Below, one piece after another: positions 54,500 through 62,514 of a stretch of DNA of 64,000 bases. A program made the position numbers and the translations under genes. Each line of letters starts with the position of its first letter. Position 1 is the stretch's first letter. The notes beneath the pieces are model-generated. The model saw only the letters and a list, made by a program, of their open reading frames with translations, was not told the origin of the DNA and searched no databases. This stretch comes from Muraenolepis orangiensis. Its lineage: Eukaryota > Chordata > Actinopteri > Gadiformes > Muraenolepididae. The stretch covers positions 62,001 through 126,000 of the forward strand of contig JANIIK010000775.1 of the NCBI GenBank assembly GCA_027704905.1, written 5' to 3'.

Positions 54500-56302
54500 A
54501 TGGATATAGTGAAGGCTGAACATGTAGATATCCCTAACTCTGTCATTGTTGATGGCACTCCGCTGATTAACCCCAAAGAGCTTGAGGAAACATTAGTATC
54601 CCATGGCCCTATAAATCGCCTTTTGCTGATCGATGACCATAACTCAGAATTTCACCATCACGTCATAGTTGAGTTTAAGAGCGATGGCATCGCTATGCAG
54701 ACATTAAGACCCTTACTGCCCCTAGGCTACAAGAGTCTCCGTGACGCCAATGTCACCTTTAATGTGCGTGCTTTAGATAGTGTCTACACACATGATGCTA
54801 GTAGTAGCGCCACCAATGGATACCTTGACACATTGCAAGATATAGCAAGAACAAGTGGGAGGTCTTTCCAAGAAGTACTTCAGGAGGAGTTGACAAAGAT
54901 GGTCCCAGCGGGAGGGATTAATCCCCCAGCCCAAGAGCTGCCAAACTTAGAGACGGAGCCCCAGAACCTAGGGAGTGAAGCTGCTGAAGCAACCACCACC
55001 GTGGGTTCCCCGCACGCTTCCCCTGAGTGGAACCCCGAGTATGACACACCTAAAAGCCCAGCCAAGGGACTCGAGCGAACTGCAACACACCAAACCCTAG
55101 CAGGAGCAGGGAGTGGTCATGTTTCCGCGATGATCCAACCAGTTCTCTCCATGACGACGGTTAACCCTCCTAGTGTGCAAAAGATAATAGTTGAACACAT
55201 CGTGAAGACTGAGGCTGCCAGGTCTCACCAAGAGATCTCTGTTCGTCTTCGAGTCTTCTCTGGGAGAAGTCCTCGTCCTAATAATGAACCCGATTATGAC
55301 ACCTGGCGTGCGAGTGTTGAACTCCTGATGACGGACCCATCCATCTCTGACCTGCATAGAACACAGAAAATCGCCGACAGTCTACTGCCCCCTGCCACCG
55401 ATGTCATCAAACAGGTTGGTCCCAGAGCCTCACCTTCAGAATATCTTGAGCTCCTGGACTCGGTCTATGGGTCAGTGGAAGATGGAGACGACTTGGTTGC
55501 CAAGTTAATGGGCACCTTTCAAAACACTGGTGAAAGACCCTCAAGTTACCTGAATAGACTACAAATCACCCTGAGCACAGCTATCAGACGAGGTGGTATT
55601 GTGGAGGAGGAAAGAGGTCGATGTCTCTTGAAGCAATTCTGCAGAGGCTGTTGGAATCGTGAGCTGATCAGAGACCTTCAATTGGAACAGAAGAAAGCAC
55701 AGCCGCCTTCGTTCGCCGAGCTGGTGTTTCTTATCAGAACAGAAGAGGATAGACACGCGGCGAAGGAAGATCGCATGAGAAGACATCTTGGCCTAGACAG
55801 GCAAGTTTCCACTGCTCCCAAGACTAGAACGGTCGTGCACAGTCAAGCTGCTCACACCTGGGAAGACTCAGAGGCCACCACCACTGAAACTGATACCCTG
55901 AGAGAACAGGTTTCTGAGCTTCAAGCTCAAGTCGTTGCCATGCAGGCACCAGCTAAACCAACGACCAAGAAGAAACCGCCAGAATCAGCTGAGGTTACTG
56001 CACTAAAGAGACAAGTCGTCGAGCTCCAAGCTCAGATGACTGCATTTCGAGTGCAAGACGATCAGATAAGGAGGAATCCACGATCAAAAGGTGTGGCGAT
56101 CAAAACCGACCATGAGGCAACCGAGCAGTCATATCGTGGGGCCCCTGCTTCTTCCAGGCCCCGTCCTTGGTACTGTTTCCATTGCGGAGAAGATGGGCAC
56201 ATTGCCCCAAACTGTGAAGATGAACCGAACCCTGCTCTGGTTGAAGAAAAGAGGCACCAGTGTAAAGAGAGGCAGATTAAATGGGACCAGTTAAACTGCT
56301 GA
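54500..56302 (+). CDS. gag: Gag polyprotein, PNMA-like
   Basis: 600 aa, the structural protein that assembles the virus-like particle and packages element RNA in the cytoplasm. Residues about 30-95 form an N-terminal domain compatible with the RRM-like N-terminus of PNMA proteins. A Pro/Ser/Thr-rich linker follows (135-225). Residues about 245-425 resemble the PNMA/Ty3 bilobed capsid, starting near RLRVFSGR and including a major-homology-like QNTGERPSSYLNRL (341-354). Residues 466-517 have heptads typical of a coiled coil. A CCHC zinc knuckle, C559-C562-H567-C572, marks the nucleocapsid. The ATG has a strong context and follows the leader directly. The stop TGA lies 22 bases inside pol, whose products depend on -1 frameshifting. 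Assignment rests on motif order and visible similarity, not a search. Confidence 0.93.
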   Translation: MDIVKAEHVDIPNSVIVDGTPLINPKELEETLVSHGPINRLLLIDDHNSEFHHHVIVEFKSDGIAMQTLRPLLPLGYKSLRDANVTFNVRALDSVYTHDASSSATNGYLDTLQDIARTSGRSFQEVLQEELTKMVPAGGINPPAQELPNLETEPQNLGSEAAEATTTVGSPHASPEWNPEYDTPKSPAKGLERTATHQTLAGAGSGHVSAMIQPVLSMTTVNPPSVQKIIVEHIVKTEAARSHQEISVRLRVFSGRSPRPNNEPDYDTWRASVELLMTDPSISDLHRTQKIADSLLPPATDVIKQVGPRASPSEYLELLDSVYGSVEDGDDLVAKLMGTFQNTGERPSSYLNRLQITLSTAIRRGGIVEEERGRCLLKQFCRGCWNRELIRDLQLEQKKAQPPSFAELVFLIRTEEDRHAAKEDRMRRHLGLDRQVSTAPKTRTVVHSQAAHTWEDSEATTTETDTLREQVSELQAQVVAMQAPAKPTTKKKPPESAEVTALKRQVVELQAQMTAFRVQDDQIRRNPRSKGVAIKTDHEATEQSYRGAPASSRPRPWYCFHCGEDGHIAPNCEDEPNPALVEEKRHQCKERQIKWDQLNC

Positions 56303-59300
56303 CGGTTTCTGTTGGAGGGCAAACAGGGACCAAGAGAAAAGAGATGCGCCCTAAAAGAACTGAACCAGTGATCAGCAAAAGTGCTCAAAGTAAATTATCT
56401 TCCATCAAGCTACCTAGAGGATTGGTAGGCATGAAGTGCACAGCTCTGATCAAAATAGGAGGAAAAGAAATCAACTGTCTCTTAGACACCGGATCCCAGG
56501 TCACCACCATTCCCCTGTCACTCTATAAGAGTCACTTGTCAACTCGCCCAATGAAATCATTGAACGACTTGTTGGAAGTGGAGGGAGCAAATGGACAGGC
56601 AGTGCCATACCTTGGGTATGTAGAGCTGAATTTAACATTCCCAAAAGAGTTTCTGGGAATTGAAACTGAAGTGCCCACATTAGCCTTAGTGGTCCCAGAT
56701 ATGACTAACACGCCCCAAATCCTTATTGGTACCAACTCTCTAGATACCCTTTACTCTAGCTATACACAGGAAAATGCGGGCAGTCCTCAGGCATCATTCT
56801 ATGGATACCGTGCCGTCCTCAAGACCCTTAAGATACGACAGGAACAGGCATGCAATGGCAACCTGGGAAGAGTGAAGGTGAAGGGAAACACACCCGAAGT
56901 TGTACCAGCTGGCAGCACGGTGGTCCTGGAGGGACTAATCCATGTGACTGGAAGCCACACAGAAAAATGGGTCATTATAGAGCCACCATCCGAGTCGTCC
57001 CTGCCCAGTGGGTTGCTGGTAGCTAGCAGCTTGCACACCTTGCCAGATAAGCGCCCCTGCCACTTGCCTGTCCTGATCAGGAATGAAACACAGAGTGACA
57101 TAGTGATTCCCCCAAGGACCGTGCTAGCTGAGATACACTCTATCCAAAGAGTGGTGGGGAAGGAGCCCTCTGCTAATCTGAGGAAATCTACTGACCAAGT
57201 GACAGAGCTAGTCAGGCCCAAGATGGAATTTGACTTTGATAACTCCCCTGTGCCATTAAAGTGGAAAGACAGAATAACAGAGCTGTTGAACTCTATGCCA
57301 GAGGTGTTCGCCCAAAATGATCTTGACTACGGCCACACTGATGACGTGAAGCATCATATCAAACTCTGTGATGAGACCCCCTTCAAACATAGAGCCAGGC
57401 CTATCCATCCTCAGGATGTGGACGCAGTGCGGAAGCACCTTCAGGAGCTGCTGGCAGCAGGCATCATTCGTGAGTCAGAGTCTCCTTTCGCATCCCCTAT
57501 CGTTGTGGTCCGGAAGAAGAACAACTCAGTGCGCCTGTGCATTGACTTCAGGAAACTTAATTCTCAGACCATAAAGGATGCCTACGCTCTGCCCAACCTG
57601 GAAGGAGTTTTCTCTGTGCTGACTGGGTCAAAGTGGTTCTCTGTTCTTGATCTGAAGTCAGGCTATTACCAGATCGAGATGGAAGAGGCTGATAAGCAGA
57701 AAACCGCCTTTGTGTGCCCCCTCGGGTTCTGGGAGTTCAACAGAATGCCACAAGGGATCACGAACGCACCTAGTTCGTTCCAAAGGCTAATGGAGAAGTG
57801 TATAGGGGACCTCAACAGGAAAGAAGCACTGGTGTTCATTGACGACATCATTGTCTTCTCTGAAACCCTGGAGGAACACGAATCTCGACTAACACACGTC
57901 CTTCGACAATTAAAGGAGTACGGGCTGAAGCTGTCTCCGGAGAAATGCAAGTTTTTCCAAACATCTGTAAAATACTTGGGTCACATAGTCTCCCAACATG
58001 GAGTTGAGACAGATCCCGGAAAGATAGAGGCCCTAGAGACCTGGCCGAGGCCCACAAATCTTCAACAGCTGAGGTCCTTCCTTGGGTTTTCCGGGTACTA
58101 CCGAAGGTTCGTTCAGGACTACGCTAAGATCACAAAGCCCTTGAACGACCTTACCGCAGGGTATCCTCCACTTCGGAAGAGCAGCAAGAAGAAGAAAGAG
58201 CCGGATAAACAGTACTTCAATCCTGGTGGATCTTTCGGCGATAGATGGACACCACCCTGCCAGCAGGCATTTGAGACCTTGATCGAGAAGCTCACCTCTG
58301 CTCCAGTGCTGGGATTCGCTGACCCAAAACGTCCGTACATATTACATACAGACGCCAGTACCACTGGACTGGGCGCAGCGTTATACCAGGAGCAGGACGG
58401 GAAGAAAAGAGCCATAGCTTTTGCGAGCAGAGGGCTGACTAAGAGCGAAGCCAAGTACCCTGCTCACAAGCTTGAATTCCTAGCTCTCAAATGGGCTGTC
58501 ACTGCAAAGTTTAGTGATTATCTCTACGGGACAGACTTCACGGCTGTAACTGATAGCAATCCGCTAACTTACATCCTGACATCAGCCAAGCTGGACGCCA
58601 TGAGTTATAGGTGGTTGTCAAGCCTGTCGACATATTCCTTCAAACTTCAGTACAGAGCAGGAAGGCAGAACCAAGATGCAGATGGGCTCTCCCGACGGCC
58701 CCATGGTGATCTCATGGATGACCCAGTGTCACAGAAAGAGAGAGATAGGATCAAGCAGTTCACACTACACCATCTGATGGATATGGAGCACACCGATGTC
58801 CTTCCCGAAGTAGTGACCGCCATCTGTGAGAAACATCAGGTCTATCAACCGAATGCAAGTCTTGGGCCTCCGTACTCGCCTGTGGCTTTAGTGGAGTCCC
58901 TAGCCCTGCACACCGATGCTCTACCCAGCGGGTTCCAACGGGAAAATGAGCATGGTCTTCCGGTAATTCCACATCTGTCGGAAGAGGACTTGATGGAACG
59001 GCAGAGAGCAGACCCAGATCTTAGGGCGGTCATAGAACAGCTGCAAACTGGAGAAAAGCCTCCTCCTACCCAAAGGAGAGAACTCCCTGACATAGGCTTG
59101 TGGTTGAGAGAGTGGAATCGGTTGGAGATAAGAAATGGGGTGTTATACAGAAGGAGACAAGATCAAGGGGACCTAGTGTACCAGCTGGCGCTCCCCGCAG
59201 ACTTAAGGGCTACTGTACTAAGAAGCCTACACGATGACCTAGGTCACCTAGGTGCAGAACGAACTCTTGACCTTGCAAGGTCCAGGTTTTATTGGCCAAG

Positions 59301-61038
59301 GATGTCTGTGGATGTGGAAGAGAAAATCAAGAGATGTGAACGTTGTGTTCGCCGGAAAACTCAGCAGGAGAGAGCAGCCCCTCTGGTGAACATCACAACC
59401 AGCAGGCCATTGGAGCTGGTCTGCATGGACTTTCTCTCCATAGAGCCTGATCGGACTAACACAAGAGACGTACTGGTGATCACGGACCACTTCACAAAGT
59501 ACGCAGTTGCTGTCCCTACCCCAAATCAGAAAGCACAGACAGTGGCAAAGTGTTTATGGGACAACTTCCTCGTGCATTATGGGTTCCCTGAAAGGCTCCA
59601 TAGTGACCAAGGGCCAGACTTCGAGTCGCACACCATCAAAGAGCTGTGCCGCATCGCTGGTATCCAGAAAACTAGAACCACACCATATCACCCAAGAGGG
59701 AACCCAGTGGAACGTTTCAACAGGACACTCCTCCAGATGTTGGGAACCCTGGAAAACAAGAACAAGACTCACTGGAAGGATTTTGTCAAGCCGCTAGTGC
59801 ACGCGTACAACTGTACGAGAAACGATGTGACTGGATTTTCTCCATATGAGTTGATGTTTGGACGACAACCCCGACTGCCAATCGATCTGGCTTTCGGCCT
59901 ACCTGTCAACAAGCCTCAAAAGTCACACTCTCAGTATGTGCACGATCTGAGAAGTCGATTGGAAGAGAGTTATAAAATTGCCACCCGGAATGCGGCAAAG
60001 ACGGCTGACCGCAACAAGCGCAGATTCGACAAGAGGGTCGTGGACTCAACCCTGGAAGCAGGTGATCGTGTTCTTGTGCGGAATGTCCGGATAAGAGGGA
60101 AGCACAAGTTGGCCGACAAGTGGGAGTCTGGCGTGCATGTGGTGGTCCGACGTGCTAGCGATCTTCCTGTGTACACTGTCCGGCCAGACTCCAAAGATGG
60201 CCCCCTTCGGACCCTGCACCGGGACTTGTTACTACCCTGTGGGTTCCTACCTGTGGTTGAACCGGAAGGTCCAGCTCCAAAAAGGGGCATCCGTAGGCCT
60301 CAAACGCGACAAAACCCAGGCATCGAGGATGATGAAGAACCTGAAGACATGAGAGATCCATCTGATTCCGAGGAGGGATGTGTTTACTACTACCCGTATG
60401 GAGGAACAGTTGAGGTTGACACTAGAACCTTGTCAGACATGGAACCAGTACAGAGGGAGAGGAACCAACCAATGCAGGAAGCACGGCCAGCTATGGTTGT
60501 TCCGGGGAAGCTGCACCCCCTTCCACGTGATCCTGGGAAAGAGAGTTTACCTGAACTTGAGGTTGAAGGAGAAACCCCACCTGAGACTGAAACTGCAAGA
60601 GAGAAACCAGCTGATCCAGAGCCTGAGGGAGGCACTTCCTCATCGGGGCTAGCGGCAAAGCGGAGATGCTCATTTGAGAGGCTTTGTGAAGTTCCAGAGG
60701 ATGCTCCCAGTGAAATGGCGGAAGGCCTTCCAGTGCCCTCCGACATGTCTAACAGTGATGAAGGTCCCCAAGAGCAGCAGCCTGAGGCCACTGAGGTTGG
60801 AACTATAAGAGATGAGATTGAACAAGACATCCCACGTATACAGCCCACTAGACACAGAACCCCCCCAGATAGACTGCATTATACACAATTAGGGAATCCC
60901 TTTGTGTCTTTGGTGCAGTCACTGTTCCAGGGTATAAGCTCTGCTTTCATAGACATACTGCAAGATCCCAGATATCAGTGTAGGTGTAACGGGACGTACA
61001 CACCTTTGAGGGGGGAGTGTGTAACCCCTGGTTACTAG
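56281..61038 (+). CDS. pol: Pol polyprotein: PR-RT-RNase H-IN plus acidic tail
   Basis: 1,585 codons in the -1 frame relative to gag, probably made as a Gag-Pol fusion; the ATG at 56281 has T at -3 and is only the first codon after a stop. Aspartic protease: LLDTGS, D69. A beta-rich segment spans about 195-290. Reverse transcriptase: LCIDFRKLN (419-427), D457 in SVLDLKSGYYQI, FIDD with D521/D522, and LGFSGYYRRF. RNase H: D691, E732, D758, D801. Integrase: zinc-binding H984, H989, C1019, C1022; catalytic D1050, D1109, E1144. A GPY/F-like module lies at about 1258-1320. No chromodomain follows. Residues 1321-1585 are an acidic, Pro-rich tail of unknown function. All catalytic residues are present. 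The final codons and the TAG stop lie inside the 3' LTR. Confidence 0.96.
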   Translation: MGPVKLLTVSVGGQTGTKRKEMRPKRTEPVISKSAQSKLSSIKLPRGLVGMKCTALIKIGGKEINCLLDTGSQVTTIPLSLYKSHLSTRPMKSLNDLLEVEGANGQAVPYLGYVELNLTFPKEFLGIETEVPTLALVVPDMTNTPQILIGTNSLDTLYSSYTQENAGSPQASFYGYRAVLKTLKIRQEQACNGNLGRVKVKGNTPEVVPAGSTVVLEGLIHVTGSHTEKWVIIEPPSESSLPSGLLVASSLHTLPDKRPCHLPVLIRNETQSDIVIPPRTVLAEIHSIQRVVGKEPSANLRKSTDQVTELVRPKMEFDFDNSPVPLKWKDRITELLNSMPEVFAQNDLDYGHTDDVKHHIKLCDETPFKHRARPIHPQDVDAVRKHLQELLAAGIIRESESPFASPIVVVRKKNNSVRLCIDFRKLNSQTIKDAYALPNLEGVFSVLTGSKWFSVLDLKSGYYQIEMEEADKQKTAFVCPLGFWEFNRMPQGITNAPSSFQRLMEKCIGDLNRKEALVFIDDIIVFSETLEEHESRLTHVLRQLKEYGLKLSPEKCKFFQTSVKYLGHIVSQHGVETDPGKIEALETWPRPTNLQQLRSFLGFSGYYRRFVQDYAKITKPLNDLTAGYPPLRKSSKKKKEPDKQYFNPGGSFGDRWTPPCQQAFETLIEKLTSAPVLGFADPKRPYILHTDASTTGLGAALYQEQDGKKRAIAFASRGLTKSEAKYPAHKLEFLALKWAVTAKFSDYLYGTDFTAVTDSNPLTYILTSAKLDAMSYRWLSSLSTYSFKLQYRAGRQNQDADGLSRRPHGDLMDDPVSQKERDRIKQFTLHHLMDMEHTDVLPEVVTAICEKHQVYQPNASLGPPYSPVALVESLALHTDALPSGFQRENEHGLPVIPHLSEEDLMERQRADPDLRAVIEQLQTGEKPPPTQRRELPDIGLWLREWNRLEIRNGVLYRRRQDQGDLVYQLALPADLRATVLRSLHDDLGHLGAERTLDLARSRFYWPRMSVDVEEKIKRCERCVRRKTQQERAAPLVNITTSRPLELVCMDFLSIEPDRTNTRDVLVITDHFTKYAVAVPTPNQKAQTVAKCLWDNFLVHYGFPERLHSDQGPDFESHTIKELCRIAGIQKTRTTPYHPRGNPVERFNRTLLQMLGTLENKNKTHWKDFVKPLVHAYNCTRNDVTGFSPYELMFGRQPRLPIDLAFGLPVNKPQKSHSQYVHDLRSRLEESYKIATRNAAKTADRNKRRFDKRVVDSTLEAGDRVLVRNVRIRGKHKLADKWESGVHVVVRRASDLPVYTVRPDSKDGPLRTLHRDLLLPCGFLPVVEPEGPAPKRGIRRPQTRQNPGIEDDEEPEDMRDPSDSEEGCVYYYPYGGTVEVDTRTLSDMEPVQRERNQPMQEARPAMVVPGKLHPLPRDPGKESLPELEVEGETPPETETAREKPADPEPEGGTSSSGLAAKRRCSFERLCEVPEDAPSEMAEGLPVPSDMSNSDEGPQEQQPEATEVGTIRDEIEQDIPRIQPTRHRTPPDRLHYTQLGNPFVSLVQSLFQGISSAFIDILQDPRYQCRCNGTYTPLRGECVTPGY
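56290..56296 (+). promoter_or_regulatory. Slippery heptamer GTTAAAC, -1 ribosomal frameshift site
   Basis: In gag phase it reads G TTA AAC, fitting X XXY YYZ apart from a G at the first base. GUUAAAC is an established functional variant, used for example by equine arteritis virus. One codon (TGC) separates it from the gag TGA. The pol frame is closed by TAA at 56278-56280, so a -1 shift can work only between there and 56302. This is the one slippery heptamer in that interval. Confidence 0.8.
56304..56352 (+). promoter_or_regulatory. Predicted H-type pseudoknot stimulating gag-pol frameshift
   Basis: Stem 1 pairs GGTTTCTGTT (56304-56313) with AACAGGGACC (56322-56331): 10 bp, two of them G-U. 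Its loop holds AGGGC (56316-56320), which can pair with GCCCT (56348-56352) as stem 2. Loop 1 is GG, one A (56321) separates the stems, and the 16 nt third loop (56332-56347) is rich in A. The spacer from the heptamer is 7 nt. These dimensions match retroviral frameshift pseudoknots. The structure was derived by hand and no energy was computed. Confidence 0.7.
61008..61017 (+). other. Polypurine tract
   Basis: GAGGGGGGAG, two bases (TG) before the 3' LTR. It is the expected primer for plus-strand DNA synthesis, resisting RNase H. It is also coding, within the last Pol codons. Confidence 0.85.
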
Positions 61039-62115
61039 AGCTCCAATGACTCCAAAACTTATCTCTAACATTGAAATGAGATTTGACCAATCAGAGCGTT
61101 AGGCCCGCCTCCTACGTTTACCGTGAACTCCGGTCAATACCAGATTTTCCTTGGTCGAGTCAGGAATGACATGAGGTGTGGATGTTTAAGACATCGTCCC
61201 GTTGGTATATGATAACTATCCTCAGATTACTGATAGAAGAGAGAATACTGGTATGATATCCTGAATTGAATTAGAAAGAAGAACCTTTGTGGATATTGTG
61301 AGAAGTGTGCGAAGGGATTCAGCACACACTCGTCGAGACGGTTGCTAGTTAGCATCAGAGAAATCCTTGGTGAGTCTCAAACAAGAGAAATGTGACTATT
61401 AGAAAGTTGTGGTAACATGATAATTGAGTGTAATGTGCGGTATAACGATAGTTGGAATGTCGCAACATTGTTCCTCAAAAGCACGAGGGGCCGCTATACA
61501 GCCATGTGATGCATGACATAATGAAAAGAGTTGAACCCAGGTACAGGTTGTAAATGCACTTTATTGAATGAGACGTTGATATGCACGTATGGTTTTGTAT
61601 TGCAAGGCTGGGTTTTGTGTTGGACTGATTTGGATCCTGGATTCGTCTGTTCGTCTGCTGGTTCCTTTGGACTGCATCGGCGGCGGACAGGCTGGCGAGC
61701 CTCCCACGAGAACGACCTGTGAAGTGAACAAGGACAGAGTTAAACCGCGCCTTCTACAGAGCGGTAGGATAAGCGCACTCAACGACACGTTTCCCAGGAT
61801 GGATTCGTATCACTGAACTGATTTAAAGGGCCACGGACACCAAGTTCCCTGAACACATGGACAGAGTTTGACCACCATTCATGGAATGAGTGAAGTCGTT
61901 GTGTGTAAATGGATAGAGATAACTAAGTTGTAATAGGATTCAGGTTCTTTGTTAAGTACACTGCTCAGGGAAACCATTTTGTTTGTTTTATTGCTTTTGT
62001 GTTAACAGAGCTTTTGATTTGAGATGGTTTGGATATAAGGGTCTTCTTTCAAATATTAAGAGTCCTGGTTCCTAGAATTAGCTAATCCAGTTAGTTTAAG
62101 TTATAATATTGAAAT

Positions 62116-62206
62116 AGTATATAGATAATAATTAAAACAGTAAATAGATAATAATTAAAATAGTATATAGATAATAATTAAAACAGTGAGTAGATATAAT
62201 TAAAAT
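62116..62206. repeat. 23 bp AT-rich minisatellite in the 3' LTR
   Basis: Same four units as at 54007-54097, with no length change, which supports recent insertion because such repeats gain and lose units easily. Confidence 0.9.
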
Positions 62207-62324
62207 AGTAACTAAAGTAGTGGAACCAGGGAAGGTTTGGGCATCAGACCCAGGGTGTTTTGTACATATTCATTCATTTTGTTTAATTCATTGTACAGTG
62301 TATTATCCTGACTTGTGGAAAGAA

Positions 62325-62330
62325 AATAAA
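62325..62330 (+). terminator. Polyadenylation signal in the 3' LTR
   Basis: AATAAA, expected to direct 3' processing of the full-length element transcript. A cleavage site is probably within the following 30 bases. Confidence 0.6.
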
Positions 62331-62510
62331 CCAAAGAAGGTAAGGAAGAACTGGAAAGAGAAACACATTTCCTTACCTTCAAAACATAGATCTGTTGTCA
62401 GTGCTTCATTCTTGTGCAGACCATCTCTCTTCCGAGGCGAACTTGGTTTCTTCTGATCTGGCCCAAAACCATATATAGATACCTTGTCTAGTTACTAAGC
62501 TAGTGTTACA

Positions 62511-62514
62511 CAGG
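62511..62514. repeat. Target-site duplication, right copy (CAGG)
   Basis: Perfect match to 52907-52910; the satellite resumes with ACCAGTGCTTTTAGTC as in the uninterrupted 1,111 bp unit. Confidence 0.92.

Larger units (their letters stand above)
52911..62510 (+). mobile_element. Complete Ty3/gypsy LTR retrotransposon, 9,600 bp
   Basis: The structure is LTR (1,491 bp), leader with PBS, gag, pol (PR-RT-RH-IN), polypurine tract, LTR (1,491 bp), flanked by CAGG duplications. Protease before RT and integrase last is the Ty3/gypsy order, unlike Ty1/copia. There is no env frame and no chromodomain. Both coding frames are uninterrupted and the two LTRs look identical over their whole length, so it may still be competent. 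The PNMA-like Gag and the IN motifs resemble vertebrate, mainly fish, gypsy elements; I do not assign a family name. Confidence 0.96.
61020..62510 (+). repeat. 3' LTR (1,491 bp)
   Basis: Begins TGTAAC right after the polypurine tract and ends GTTACA before CAGG. Same length and, by eye, same sequence as the 5' LTR. The first 19 bases also encode the end of Pol, including its stop TAG at 61036-61038. The short reading frames inside it mirror those of the 5' LTR and are not considered genes. Confidence 0.95.

Noticed and set aside
60390..60848. 152-codon minus-strand frame opposite the Pol tail
   Set aside because: It is antisense to an intact pol, in low-complexity sequence. No independent start or domain was seen.
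61039..62510. Envelope gene after pol
   Set aside because: pol runs directly into the 3' LTR. No space or frame with signal peptide and membrane anchor exists.
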